NCBI RefSeq assembly: GCF_020283565.1
Contig: NC_060059.1
Coordinates: forward strand, 10,547,501-10,611,500
Reading direction: 5' to 3'
Length of the DNA stretch: 64,000 nt
Source: Trifolium pratense
Taxonomy: Eukaryota; Streptophyta; Magnoliopsida; Fabales; Fabaceae
Part shown: positions 54,468-64,000 of the stretch, in pieces
Layout: every line of letters starts with the position of its first letter
Position numbering within the stretch: position 1 is the first letter of the stretch
The notes under the pieces: model-generated
What the model was told of the DNA's origin: nothing
Databases searched by the model: none
Seen by the model: only the letters and a program-made list of their open reading frames with translations
Program-made: the position numbers and the translations under genes

Positions 54468-57118
54468 TTGTTGCAATGGTTTTTGTAAGAGATATTGGAA
54501 ACTAAGAAGAAGGAGAATAATGTAATGGATATTCAAGTGAGGAATATTGAAGTAGTACTATATATTATGGTGGCTACTTTCCTTATATTCTTGGCTTAAC
54601 TTTAATTTATGGGACAAAGAGTTGAAAAATAAGACACAAAAGGCCAAGAATATTAAAGCACAAAGGCCAAATGGTATAAGTGCATTTAGCTTTGTAAAAA
54701 TAAATAAATATATATATGTACCATGTCTCCACAAGGACTATAATTCGGTGGGGATAGGGACTAGGGAGAGGGAACTTGATTTTATTTCATATAGGTCCAA
54801 CTTGTACCCTAATCCTCTTCATATTAAACCTTTTTAGGAAGTTGTGTATGGCACGTGTGTGTGTACATGTAAAAATGAAAGGAAATTTGAGTATGTTAAT
54901 CAAAAGTACTAATTCTAGTTATAGTTTCATTTGGTTTATTAAGTTTAAGTAAGTTTGAGATATTTACTCAAGATGGCTTAGCTTGATGCTATGGTTTGGG
55001 TTTTTTTAGTTTAATTAGTGATTTTGTGTTCGAGTTTAGTCGTAAGGATTTGGATTTTTTCCTCTCCATTCTCTTATGTTGTCATTTTATCTTAATCGAT
55101 CAGCCATTCATTCACTTGTTTTTCTCTCTTTTTTGTGCTGTTTTTTTCTTACTTTATGGTTCAATCCACAATTGGATTAAGAAAATGAGAGAGAACTGCA
55201 CAAAAATAGTTGGAAATGATCCAAATCATAATTATAAGAATGTCGTACTATTAAAACTTTTGAAGGAGAACTATGCAGCCTGACGTGATTCTACCTTATT
55301 TAAGGGATTAGTTTATGCAGTTGCACGTAGAGGGTATCCAATTTTAAAGAAAGTGAGTTGGAGATTTTTAACTACCTAGGCAACAAAAATTTGTCAATGA
55401 GAAGTCTAAATGCTATGAATATTTTTGTGTTTTCAAAACTATGCTGGTTTTCTTTTTCTTGTTGGAATCATTTCCTTATTCTTGAATATGTTTCTGAATA
55501 ATCTTTTCCTTTATCGGATATTAAAAATAAGTGATCTTGATATATTGAAGGTCGGTCCAACATTAAAGAGGATCTAAAGTGAACTTTAAAGCGAAGTTTT
55601 TTTTTACTTATTCAGAGAAAGATTGAAAGAATCATACAAAAAGTGTTTTTTTTAATACAAAGTCTCAAATATTTTTCAGTTATTCATAGAATACAAAGTA
55701 TCTCAGATTATTTTATACCGTAGAAGATACTATTTTTTCTTTTTTTTGAGGTCTTTGTGGCCAATTTTATGTTGTGATCAACTTATAACTTATGAGATGT
55801 CTTTTTTTTCTTGATAAGTTGTTTATATTTTTTAAGGCCTAAAACTATTGTTTGGGTTGTCTTACTCTTGGACTGCACCATATATATTGATATATTTAAG
55901 GGCATGGAATAGAACTAATGCCTTATCAAAATGAGATTAATGTAAACCATTGCTTTTTTGTTATATGTTCAAGAATCAAGACTAAATATAAAACAAAAAG
56001 AGTCTAGTTTGAGGAATGATTAAAGGCATGCAATGGTAATTCCTTTTCCTTTTGTGTGTATATCCTTTCATTTTCTTTTTGACTAAAAAGAGAATTTTGT
56101 TATGGCTTTATTAGTTACTATCTATCACGCCATATACCATACCATATAGTACACACTAAATAAAGTATATGTATATAATTGTTGTTCACTTTTTATATAA
56201 AAAATAAAATAAGAAAAAGATATTGTTGTTCCCTTTCCCTCCTTAATTATCATTCCCGCCATCATTTTTATGTTCTCATTCAAATGGTTATAATGCAATG
56301 TTGTATGCTTCTCTTGTCAAATGAAAGTGACACGTTAACTTTTAATTTTAACCCAAATCTCTAGCCAATTTTAGTATTAATAACCTTTTACTATATATGT
56401 GGTGATTGGAAGTAGTGATGTAAATATCATTACACATCTGAAAATGATATTAGGGTCATGTGAGAAATTAACTATCCTAGCTAATTCCTAAGATAGTGAT
56501 ATGAAAAAAAGTTCTAACGACTTACCATTCTAAAATAGTCAACATATTTAGTTGACAAAATTTAAGAGATTATAATCAAGTGATTGAATTGATTTAATAA
56601 GTTCCATTTTATGACAAATTATTTATGAGACGCGAGTTCAATTCTTGACTGAAATTAGTTTTTGTAAAATTTTATTTATTTTTCAACAAAACTCCGAATT
56701 ATCAGAATTTTTTTTAATATCAAAAGGTTAAGATAATTTTTTAAAAGATTATGAGAATTTTGATGATCGCCTACATTACATAGTATATTTTAGTCAAATA
56801 AGGGAGCTGGTAGAAATATGTTTGTTTATACCTAAAACAAATAAAAGGGAAATTGAGATAATGGTGGGTCATTTATGTAGGAGTTCTTTTTTCATAATAA
56901 AGTTGGAGCCTTTTAGATGAAATGGAAGAAAAAGAATAACGGCTTATGATACCTCTAACTGTTTAGATAAGAAAATATTGGCATAGATCTCATTACAACC
57001 GTGTGGGTCCTTATACCCTCTTCACACTCCTTGGTTTCCCGATGTCCATTCACCAAATTAGAATGATGAACAATGTCTACACTCTACATTATGTGTCAAA
57101 AAAAAATGTCTACATTAG
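54468..57118. other. Large AT-rich intergenic region
   Basis: No gene recognised. Open stretches such as 54996-55283 and 56179-56364 lack family features or codon sense. A tRNA-like scrap with CGAGTTCAATTCTTG lies near 56632 and may be an old SINE. Confidence 0.5.
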
Positions 57119-57131
57119 AATCATAATCGGT

Positions 57132-57260
57132 TGGTTTCGTATGCTTAGCTCAGTTGGTAGGGCATTATATTATATATGTAGGGGTTCGAACTCCAGTCAT
57201 CTTATTTATCCACCTAAAACAGTGGAATTTCTAGCTATCAGGCTACTTGACCAAAAAAAA
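57132..57260 (+). mobile_element. tRNA-derived SINE with target duplication
   Basis: Box A TAGCTCAGTTGGTAGGGCA, box B GGTTCGAACTC, then a tail ending CAGGCTACTTGACC plus a run of A. It is flanked by AATCATAATCGGT (57119-57131) and AATCATAGTCGGT (57261-57273), a 13-bp duplication with one change. Confidence 0.85.
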
Positions 57261-57775
57261 AATCATAGTCGGTCAATATTGGTGACCGTTCGATAATAAC
57301 AAATGATTCAGATTTAAATTTAGTATATAAAATAATAAATTTGTACAAATGCGTATTTTTTGTTATTTATGTGTGCAATTGTAGATATTAATCGATCGAG
57401 TCTTGTGAGATCTAAATAGGTGACAAACTCTCGCTAAGACCATGTACAATGGTCACTCAATTTCAACACCACTTTTTCACTTCCCAACACTCCATATCAT
57501 TTTCTATTTCTTCCACCTAATCATTCAACACACATTCAACTTTTATTCTCTCCAATAGTTTTTTTATTCAACACTCTACCCCACCACTTTCTCTACCCCA
57601 CCATTTTTTATTTCATATTCTTATTTAAATTTATATTTTTATTTTTATGATTACATAAAATTATAATTATCGATTAAAATTAAATTAAAATAATAAACAC
57701 TTAACAATTTTTTTTTTTGTTGTTTTTTTTAATAAAACAAAATTTATTTAAATAATTTATAAGATACAAATCATT

Positions 57776-57919
57776 TTAACTTAATTTAAAATACAACACA
57801 CAATTAACGTAATTAGTACTTGACAAATTGATTTGGATGAAAAATTGATTTGGATTTTGATAATTGTTGGGATGATTAGAAGAATTTTGAGTGTTATTGA
57901 AGTGATTATTGGGATCCAT
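57776..57919 (-). pseudogene. Truncated N-terminus of a Harbinger ORF1 (Myb-like) protein
   Basis: 47 residues starting MDPNNHFNNTQNSSNHPNN, an Asn-rich start typical of the Myb/SANT-like partner proteins of plant PIF/Harbinger elements. It then runs into unrelated sequence and a stop. The DNA-binding domain itself is deleted. Confidence 0.6.
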
Positions 57920-58024
57920 TTCACTTAAAAAAAGACTAATATTTCAAGATTAACACTAATAGGAAGATAATAATAAGATTATTATAGTGAAAAAATTCGT
58001 TTTTTTTTTCTGTATCCAAATCAA

Positions 58025-58055
58025 ATGAACCAAGTCTCTATTTATAGATAAAAAA
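58025..58055 (-). promoter_or_regulatory. TATA-type promoter of the Harbinger ORF1 remnant
   Basis: On the minus strand, CTATAAATAGAGACTTGG lies about 120 bp before the ATG at 57919. The same module, with CTACAAATAGAGACTTGG, is present in the MULE at about 51815. Confidence 0.5.
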
Positions 58056-58712
58056 AATCATGAATTTTGGTAAAAAAATAAAAAATTAATTTTCTATGAA
58101 ATTATTGAGTTCAAAGTATTATTGTTATAAAAATCCGGTCGGCCAATCAAATAGCAACACGTGTCAGGATAATGTTTTCTCTCTCTGTCCCTCTGCCAAT
58201 CACGCGCCTTGTCTGCGCGTGTGCTGCACGCGCCGAGCTTGAACGAACAAGAACGCGCCACGTAACGCCCCCCCCCGGTTCAGATTCAACCACAGTTGAA
58301 TTTTTTCAACTCCTCACTCCTCCACATCATTCAACACCCAATTTCAACACACCTCCTCCAATCATTTTCAACTATCAACACCTATTCAACATCCCTTTTA
58401 AACACCCATTGTAAATGGTCTAAGAGTTTTAACACTAGTGCATGTCAAGTCAGAGATCGAATTCATGATCTTAGTTAAGTTAGAAGAAACTCGCATTATT
58501 TCATCTAAGTAATTGCAATAATCCAATTTCCACTTTTTTTTTTGAATGCATTAAATTCCATATTTAATTAAGGAAGCTATATGGGAACGAGTTCATATTC
58601 AGAATTTTTATTAAAAAAGCCAGAATATCTGCCATTTGTAGGAAAATTCTCAACATACACCTCATATAACTCTCCACTTCTATTGAGGGGAGACTATACA
58701 CGTTCCTTGATT

Positions 58713-58852
58713 ATTTTTTTTTTTGGTCAGGTAGCCTAGTGGCTTGAAATTCCACCTTTAAAGATGGATAAGTGGAGTGTCCAGGGTTCGAACCCTGGCT
58801 CCTGCATATAAAATGCTGATGTCCCAACCAATTGAGCTAAGCTCATGGGGAC
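58713..58852 (-). mobile_element. tRNA-derived SINE with 16-bp target duplication
   Basis: The minus strand reads GAGCTTAGCTCAATTGGTTG (box A), CAGGGTTCGAACCCTGG (box B) and ends GGCTACCTGACC plus an A run. The perfect duplication TACACGTTCCTTGATT is at 58697-58712 and 58853-58868. Confidence 0.92.
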
Positions 58853-58868
58853 TACACGTTCCTTGATT

Positions 58869-59297
58869 TAATCAATACGTTAGAATAAAACAAAACATAT
58901 ACTAGAAATTAATAATTCTATATTTGATGCATGATAAAAAAAAAAGTTTGTCTAACATGTGCAATCTTGCACAAGTTAAAGTAACCAAAAATAGTAATTA
59001 TTTAATGAAAAACAACAATTATTTATTAAAAAATCAAACATTTATTATGAAATGCACAAGTTTCAATGCAAACTTACTAAGTATTTTAAATTTCTTAACA
59101 TGTGCAAAGTTGCACATGATAGAAAAACCCATAAAAAAAACAACAAATCAGTTCACATATTCCAGCTTAATAGATGTAAATGTTAAAATTATTAGGTCAA
59201 ATGTTATGATCGGGTTCGAACACTGATCCTTCTATATTGTATGTGAATTTTCAATGATTTGTTATTTCATTTATATCTACGAAAAAATATACAATGG

Positions 59298-59364
<67 letters not shown>

Positions 59365-59896
59365 ACATTTTGAATTCACACCTACAATCCTATGTTTCAA
59401 ACGCTACATGAGTGTATGAACAATTCTTGAACTAGAAAAAGGTGATGCAGGTGGCTCTGAGCGTGCCTGGGAGGCTGGGACAAGAACAATACAATTATTG
59501 GAAAACATTATTTTTGCAACTCACGAAATTCATAAATATCGTGTTACACTAAATTAATTACTTGATGTAATCTGGGAGACTTTTTTTCTCCTTGAAGTCG
59601 TAGTTATATATTTGAGGATGAAAAATAAAGGAATAGTTCCTCAGGCATTTACCAGTCAATTCTCAAATTACGAATATTCAAACTAATCGTTACTTGTTAT
59701 TTAGTGGTGATTGACGCTGAACTTGTGTAGTTTCAACATTGAACAAGGGGTATAAATAAATAAATACAAACCCTTATATATTACTCTATACTCTTTCAAC
59801 CATTGTTTACTTCTTCCTCTTAAAACTATGAATTAGGGTTCACACTCTTAATCACCAATTGTATTGTATACTCACTCCTCCTCTGACTGAACAAAG
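58869..59896. other. Intergenic DNA with a TA microsatellite
   Basis: No gene recognised. A (TA)n run of about 59 bp lies at 59302-59360. A TATATA-containing stretch at about 59775-59800 precedes the PAH/F-box pseudogene and may be its former promoter. Confidence 0.5.
59302..59360. repeat. (TA)n microsatellite
   Basis: About 29 uninterrupted TA units. Confidence 0.97.
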
Positions 59897-60725
59897 ATGA
59901 AGATCCCCCGACAAAACGACGAGTCTAATTGTAGAGTTGATCGCCATGATCCATATGCATTGGCGTTTCTTAAGGCAATACAAATTGTGTTTCAAGATAA
60001 GAATGAAAATCATAATTAGATTGTGAAACTCCTAAAAGATTTCAAGGCTAGAGATAATAATTCTTCAACAAAAAGAGTGAAAGAGTTGCTTAAAGGCCAT
60101 ACAAATTTAATTTTGTTATTCAACATTTTATTCATGCCAAACGAACATCGAATCATACTTCCATCTTATCAGCACAATTGTGACCTTCCCTGGGATGTGC
60201 TTGATATCATTTTCAAAAAACTAGATTTTGACGACTTCTTTCAGTTTGCCGGTGTGTGCAAGAATTGGAGGGCTTTTCATAAAATTCACTGGACAAATTT
60301 CTTGGCATCCCAAGAACCATTACTTCTTCAGCTTTCCTGGGATATTTATAAAAGATTATTTTCCTGGGACAAATTTCATGACGGGTGATTTTGAGCCTAT
60401 GAGAATAAATGTGTACAAGATAGACTTCTCAACCATGAATTATGTCAAACTAAAAACTTTGGGCGACATTGCTTTATTTCATGCTTGGAATGGTTTTAAG
60501 AGTAAATGTTATGCATTGAGCAACCCAAATAGGTGGGGATATGAGAGCAACTCGGCGTATGTACTCAATAACGGTTCTACAATATGTAGTGTGTATACAT
60601 GGGATGATAAAAAATTGCAAAAGTGCATTATGCTTCCAAGAACTCCTCATGGAATAATGTTACCCATGAGCGAATGGTGTTTTAGACATCTAAAATATGA
60701 GATAGATTATTCTCTAGTTGATTAA
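59897..60725 (+). pseudogene. Broken gene joining a SIN3-type PAH domain to an F-box and DUF295 fragment
   Basis: From the ATG at 59897 the frame reads a paired amphipathic helix domain: DPYALAFLKAIQIVFQDK, then (after an in-frame TAG at 60017-60019) VKLLKDFKARDNNSS, RVKELLKGHTNLILLFN and FMPNEHRIILP. The order and spacing match SIN3 PAH repeats. It continues in the same frame into an F-box, CDLPWDVLDIIFKKLDFDDF and FAGVCKNWRAFHK, then SQEPLLLQLS, as in DUF295/KIB F-box proteins. Near 60340-60385 the frame shifts and most of the beta-propeller is missing; the other frame resumes with VYKIDFSTMNYVKLKTLGD and ends near 60725. The stop, frameshift and internal loss make it a pseudogene unless it is heavily spliced. 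Confidence 0.75.
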
Positions 60726-61130
60726 CTTTCATATTTTACACTATGTTACTTGTGTGGTCTTTGTGTTTTGATCTAATTCCTTTTTGTTTGCTAATAATTT
60801 GACTAGAGTAGAAAAAACATGTAATAGTTTTTAGTTTACAAGTATCGAGATAAAATAATACTATGTTTAGTATTGAGATAAAAACCATTTCTATTTGTAA
60901 TTAAAGAGTATATTTTTTTAAAAAAAGATCATTAGAAATTCTCTAATAATTATGAGTGAAGGACCTCAATGATCTCTTTAACTTAACCTTGTTGTTGCTG
61001 GGGAAGTGGACGTGGGTACGTGGCACTACTCTTGACTGAAAAAATTGTACATTGAGGCTAGCTAAAGCTAAATACAATTTAAGTGAATTGGTATGCAATA
61101 ATAATTGTTATATTTGGTGGTGAGATTTGG
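60726..61130. other. Intergenic DNA
   Basis: AT-rich; nothing recognised. Confidence 0.5.
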
Positions 61131-61134
61131 CTTT

Positions 61135-61318
61135 AATTGAGAAGGTTGGCAAAAGCAGCCCTATCTAATTTACGGTTCATTATCACATAAGATTGGCGAT
61201 AGTAGAGATACATTGTTTTTGCATGAACCTTGGTGTGGTCCTCAGGCCTTCAAGGACCTTGGCTCCTGCATCATGACCGTCCAATTTGAATCGGAGATGT
61301 ATTAACTATGTGAAATGG
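61135..61318 (+). pseudogene. LINE fragment between RT and RNase H
   Basis: One frame reads HKIGDSRDTLFLHEPWCGPQ and then AFKDLGSCIM, matching the region after RT in plant L1 pol (pattern IGxGxxTxFWxDxW). It is short, with stops on both sides. Confidence 0.6.
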
Positions 61319-61324
61319 ATTGTA

Positions 61325-61460
61325 TAATTTTATTTTTTTTACAAAATGAAACTTAATGCATTTCATTAATCAAAACATTGTGAATACAAGTAGGTATCAT
61401 CTCAAAAATATAACGACTAGTCTTAGAATAGGCCGCTCTTGCCAAGGTGTGAGCAACACT
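61325..61460 (-). pseudogene. LINE 3' end (RNase H C-terminus)
   Basis: The minus strand reads VAHTLARAAYSKTSRYIFEM and then IPTCIHNVLINEMH before a stop and an A-rich tail. This is the typical end of L1-type pol. It abuts the plus-strand LINE fragment in opposite orientation. Confidence 0.75.
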
Positions 61461-62150
61461 ATAAAATTAAACAAATAAAATTTTTCTTCGCTTCGTAAAA
61501 AAAAGCATTTTTTTTGCTCATGTGTGCATATGGAAAAAATTCTATTGGGAGGAAAGAACCCACCATGTATGTTTCATAGGTTCTGTGTCGAAGATTAATC
61601 ATCACTAACGGCGGTAAAAACTTTGTATCAAATCATTGATAACAAAAAAAAAACATTGCTCTTCAATATTTTGTGTACTTACTAAGAGCATTGATTATTT
61701 TCCCACAAAATTGAAAACTATAAGCAACATTATTGTAAATTGAATAATTCCTTACAAAAAGATGAAACATTTTTTACTTAGATTTTTTTTCTTTCTAGTA
61801 GCTTAATTGCTAAAGCTAAACTCACATTATAAATATAGAGAAGTGGAGAATATCAACCCTTCTATAGTAAGGTCCATAGTAGCTGGTAGCCACTAGGTAC
61901 TTAGTTACCCTATTGGGACGATGAAACAAAAAAATTGTCAACGCGCATTTGAAATGCAGATTAGATATTTATATATGCACTATATAATTCATTCGTGGTG
62001 TGACACGGTTTTGAACTTAAGAATGTTGGTGAAACTAGAAACAGGTAATCTTTGAGCAAATCAATACATGGCGTAAAACGCTTAATCCATCACTATAACT
62101 TAGTTAAATTAAATCATGGAGTAAAACGCATAATCCATCACTATAGTCAC
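61461..62150. other. Intergenic DNA with a possible old SINE
   Basis: At about 61785-61925 a T-run, AGTAGCTTAATTGCTAAAGC and AGAAGTGGAGAAT resemble the minus-strand SINE order at 58713, strongly diverged. A CGTAAAACGC/CATCACTATA motif is duplicated at about 62070 and 62120. Confidence 0.4.
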
Positions 62151-62330
62151 TAACTTTGTACGACACTCTCAAAAGGTCTATGACTTTATGATTATTTCAA
62201 AAATGTCTCTCACTATGTCAAATAGTAAGATGTAGTAAAATATTGACAACATAATAGTGTAAGAGACATTTTTGAAATAGTCATAATCTCATGACCTATT
62301 TGAGAGCATTCTACAAAGTCAAAGACTAAT
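62148..62330. repeat. Fold-back (MITE-like) repeat
   Basis: Inverted arms share TATTTCAAAAATGTCTCT, AGGTC-ATGA and AACTTTGTA/GACTTTGTAGA segments around a centre near 62240. About 180 bp; ends are approximate. Confidence 0.65.
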
Positions 62331-62846
62331 TCGGTGAAGTTACCAATAAACCCCAATACCTTTGCCTTGGCTAAAATCATTTTCTAGATAAAAATTAATA
62401 AACATAAATAACTGGATTCACTGCATACAAACTCAATTCTCTACAAAATCAACTTTTAGAAGAATAAGTTCAAGCACAATGAAGTAAGCAATTACAATTC
62501 AACTACCTTACTTTTTGCTGTGAACTCCATTAGCATTTTAAAAACTGAGAACCACCTGGTCAGCACTGTAAGTTTAATTTACAATGTGACAAGGAGGGAA
62601 GGGGAGGAAACAACGACATGACTTCAGTGGATCAAATATTATCATCTAAAATTGCCTACAATAGAACATACATCGGTTTTCAATTATGCAGAGTCCTAAA
62701 CAATAAGCTATTTAACAAATCAAAACAATCCCTACCAAAATGCATTGTGGCATGGGGATGTAGGACATACCATCAGGCTTTCAGATTTCCACTTCTATTC
62801 TTCTTGTATTGACAGTTCAGTGAAAACTTTATGAAATTCAATCAAC
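62331..62846. other. 3' flank of the shugoshin gene
   Basis: No gene seen. It probably contains the 3' UTR on the minus strand at its right end. Confidence 0.45.
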
Positions 62847-63870
62847 TTAGTTTTCCCTACGCATCTTCACATTAAGTGGAATTTCCTTATAGGAAACAAT
62901 CTTCACAGCTGATCGACGCAAAGGCCGGCCAATAGACGATCTTCGTATTTCTTGAGGACCAGGCGCACAAGCATTGTTTTCTGAAGTTACACTTTCTGCA
63001 ATATCATCACATAAATTGGAGACCTCAAATTTTGGATTGTTGACATCAAAGAAGTCTTCAGATGGTTCTGGATTCTCAGGTCTGAACAGGGCAGATTGCC
63101 TTCTCAAACTATGCCTGTAAATAATTTGGGAAGACATGTAACAGAGTTTCAATTATCTAATCTAAATTAATCAAATATTCCAATTTCAGCCATTCAAATC
63201 TAGTCAGAAAGTGGATGTATGTAATAGCATACCTCTTATTTTCAATATTCTTTTTGGCAGGAACTTGTTCAGTGTTAGTAGCTCCCGAGGCTGCAAGCAA
63301 AAAATATGTTGAAGAACAGATAATAAAAGAAAAAGAAAAAAAAAAGAAGATATAAATGGCATACAATTACATTCAGTATCTTGTCCAGCCACATCATGAA
63401 CTTTGGATCCTAATGATGTTGATTCGGTCTTATTTGCCAAATTTTCAGGTAGATGCAAGGCATCATTATTTATTTCAAACAAGTCGTCAGTTGGTCCTAG
63501 TTTTCCAGCTTTCAACGCTGCAGATTTCCTTCTCGAAGAATACCTGTTTGTATATTTGAGGAAGACATATAAGTTGCCTTGTTCCGAAGTATCCCGGTGT
63601 ACAACTTTGGAGTTTAGACATTACTAGATTAGTCGTGTATATAAACTCAAACTCATACCTCTGAGTGTCAACCTTTTCTGTTGATTTGACTTGTTTCCTG
63701 ACAGCAGGTGCAGTAGCTGCATAAGAAAAATACCTACTTAAAGATATCAACAATAACATTTAAGTTTTGTAAACACACAAAGTGGGTTTGGCATACTAAT
63801 TACATTGTGATCTGGGAACTCTCTTCCTTTTTCCTCCCCCCTTGTTATCTTCTTGAAACTTTTGATCTAA
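62847..63870 (-). CDS. Shugoshin, C-terminal exons (partial)
   Basis: Five exons on the minus strand: 63870-63804, 63716-63659, 63543-63371, 63290-63233 and 63114-62847. All have AG/GT edges and consistent phase, giving about 207 residues; the 5' exons lie beyond the window. The end IGRPLRRSAVKI followed by VSYKEIPLNVKMRREN is the conserved shugoshin C-terminal basic motif, which in the family binds centromeric chromatin to protect cohesin during meiosis. The part seen lacks the N-terminal coiled coil that recruits PP2A. The order of a 58-bp exon followed by an exon starting R(Y/H)S(S/L)RR(K/Q)SA occurs twice, indicating exon duplication. Plant genomes have SGO1 and SGO2; I cannot decide which this is. 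Confidence 0.87.
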
Positions 63871-63946
63871 CTGCTTAATCAAACAAAAGGACAACTAGAT
63901 GAAGTGCTAAAGGAAAGACCAACAAGATGAATAAACCAAAAAAGGA

Positions 63947-63948
<2 letters not shown>

Positions 63949-64000
<52 letters not shown>
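63949..64000. repeat. (AT)n microsatellite at the window edge
   Basis: At least 25 AT units continue to the end of the window, inside or beside an intron of the shugoshin gene. Confidence 0.95.

Larger units (their letters stand above)
57438..58420 (-). mobile_element. PIF/Harbinger-like non-autonomous element (983 bp)
   Basis: Inverted ends GACCATGTACAATGG and CCATTGTAAATGGTC, flanked by the 3-bp duplication TAA (57435-57437 and 58421-58423). The TWA target and this TIR type fit PIF/Harbinger. On the minus strand a short ORF resembling the start of the element's second (Myb-like) protein remains, with a TATAAATAGAG box upstream. Confidence 0.85.

Noticed and set aside
54996..55283. 95-codon open frame on the plus strand
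   Set aside because: Phe/Leu-rich translation of AT-rich DNA, no domain, no promoter or splice context.
57132..57260. Functional tRNA gene
   Set aside because: Poly(A) tail and target duplication show it is a SINE.
58172..58414. 80-codon frame near the Harbinger right end
   Set aside because: It is subterminal repeat sequence of the element with low-complexity translation.

Overview
The window is plant nuclear DNA, most likely from a papilionoid legume of the Medicago/Trifolium/pea type. This is inferred from AT-rich intergenic DNA, spliced plant genes (MYB-CC, DUF1635, shugoshin), DUF4220/DUF594 genes beside a CC-NB-LRR gene, Sirevirus retrotransposons and a recurrent tRNA-derived SINE. 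No species call can be made from sequence reading alone.

Layout: 1-5643 is the decayed 3' half of a Ty3/gypsy element with its 3' LTR (3263-5643). 5644-9729 is AT-rich DNA holding a short Helitron end, an orphan piece of Sirevirus LTR and a broken Helitron helicase (minus strand). 9735-27788 is a block of two Sirevirus (Ty1/copia) elements in opposite orientation, 274 bp apart between their target duplications. Element A (9735-17643, minus, TSD ATTTT) and element B (17923-27788, plus, TSD ATATG) both keep gag, protease and an env-like third ORF behind a UAG stop in a readthrough-type context. Both have lost reverse transcriptase by different deletions. Element B's 5' LTR is split by a 2.5-kb gypsy solo LTR (18716-21224, TSD AATAC).

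28422-43000 is a gene cluster: a DUF4220/DUF594 gene (plus), a very unusual CC-NB-LRR gene (minus, about 1554 aa, with repeated CC-like modules and three transmembrane-hairpin repeats before the NB-ARC), and a second DUF4220/DUF594 gene (plus), divergent from the NLR. The two DUF594 genes and part of their downstream DNA are a segmental duplication. 43037-45808 is a six-exon MYB-CC (PHR1-LIKE type) transcription factor gene (minus). Its upstream region carries a hAT-like element (46169-48212) with a second hAT nested inside it (46197-47289).

48213-64000 alternates DNA transposons and small genes: a fold-back MITE, LINE remnants, a 1.7-kb MULE-like element with an array of hairpins (50544-52263), a DUF1635 gene (53653-54467, minus), a 983-bp PIF/Harbinger derivative (57438-58420) sharing a promoter-like module with the MULE, SINEs with clear target duplications, a broken gene joining a SIN3-type PAH domain to an F-box (59897-60725), and the 3' exons of a shugoshin gene (62847-63870, minus) that continues beyond the right edge.

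The genes do not form a pathway. The one functional-looking neighbourhood is the membrane-associated DUF594/NLR cluster. Exon boundaries were placed by reading canonical GT/AG sites and phase; they are inferences from sequence without transcript support.
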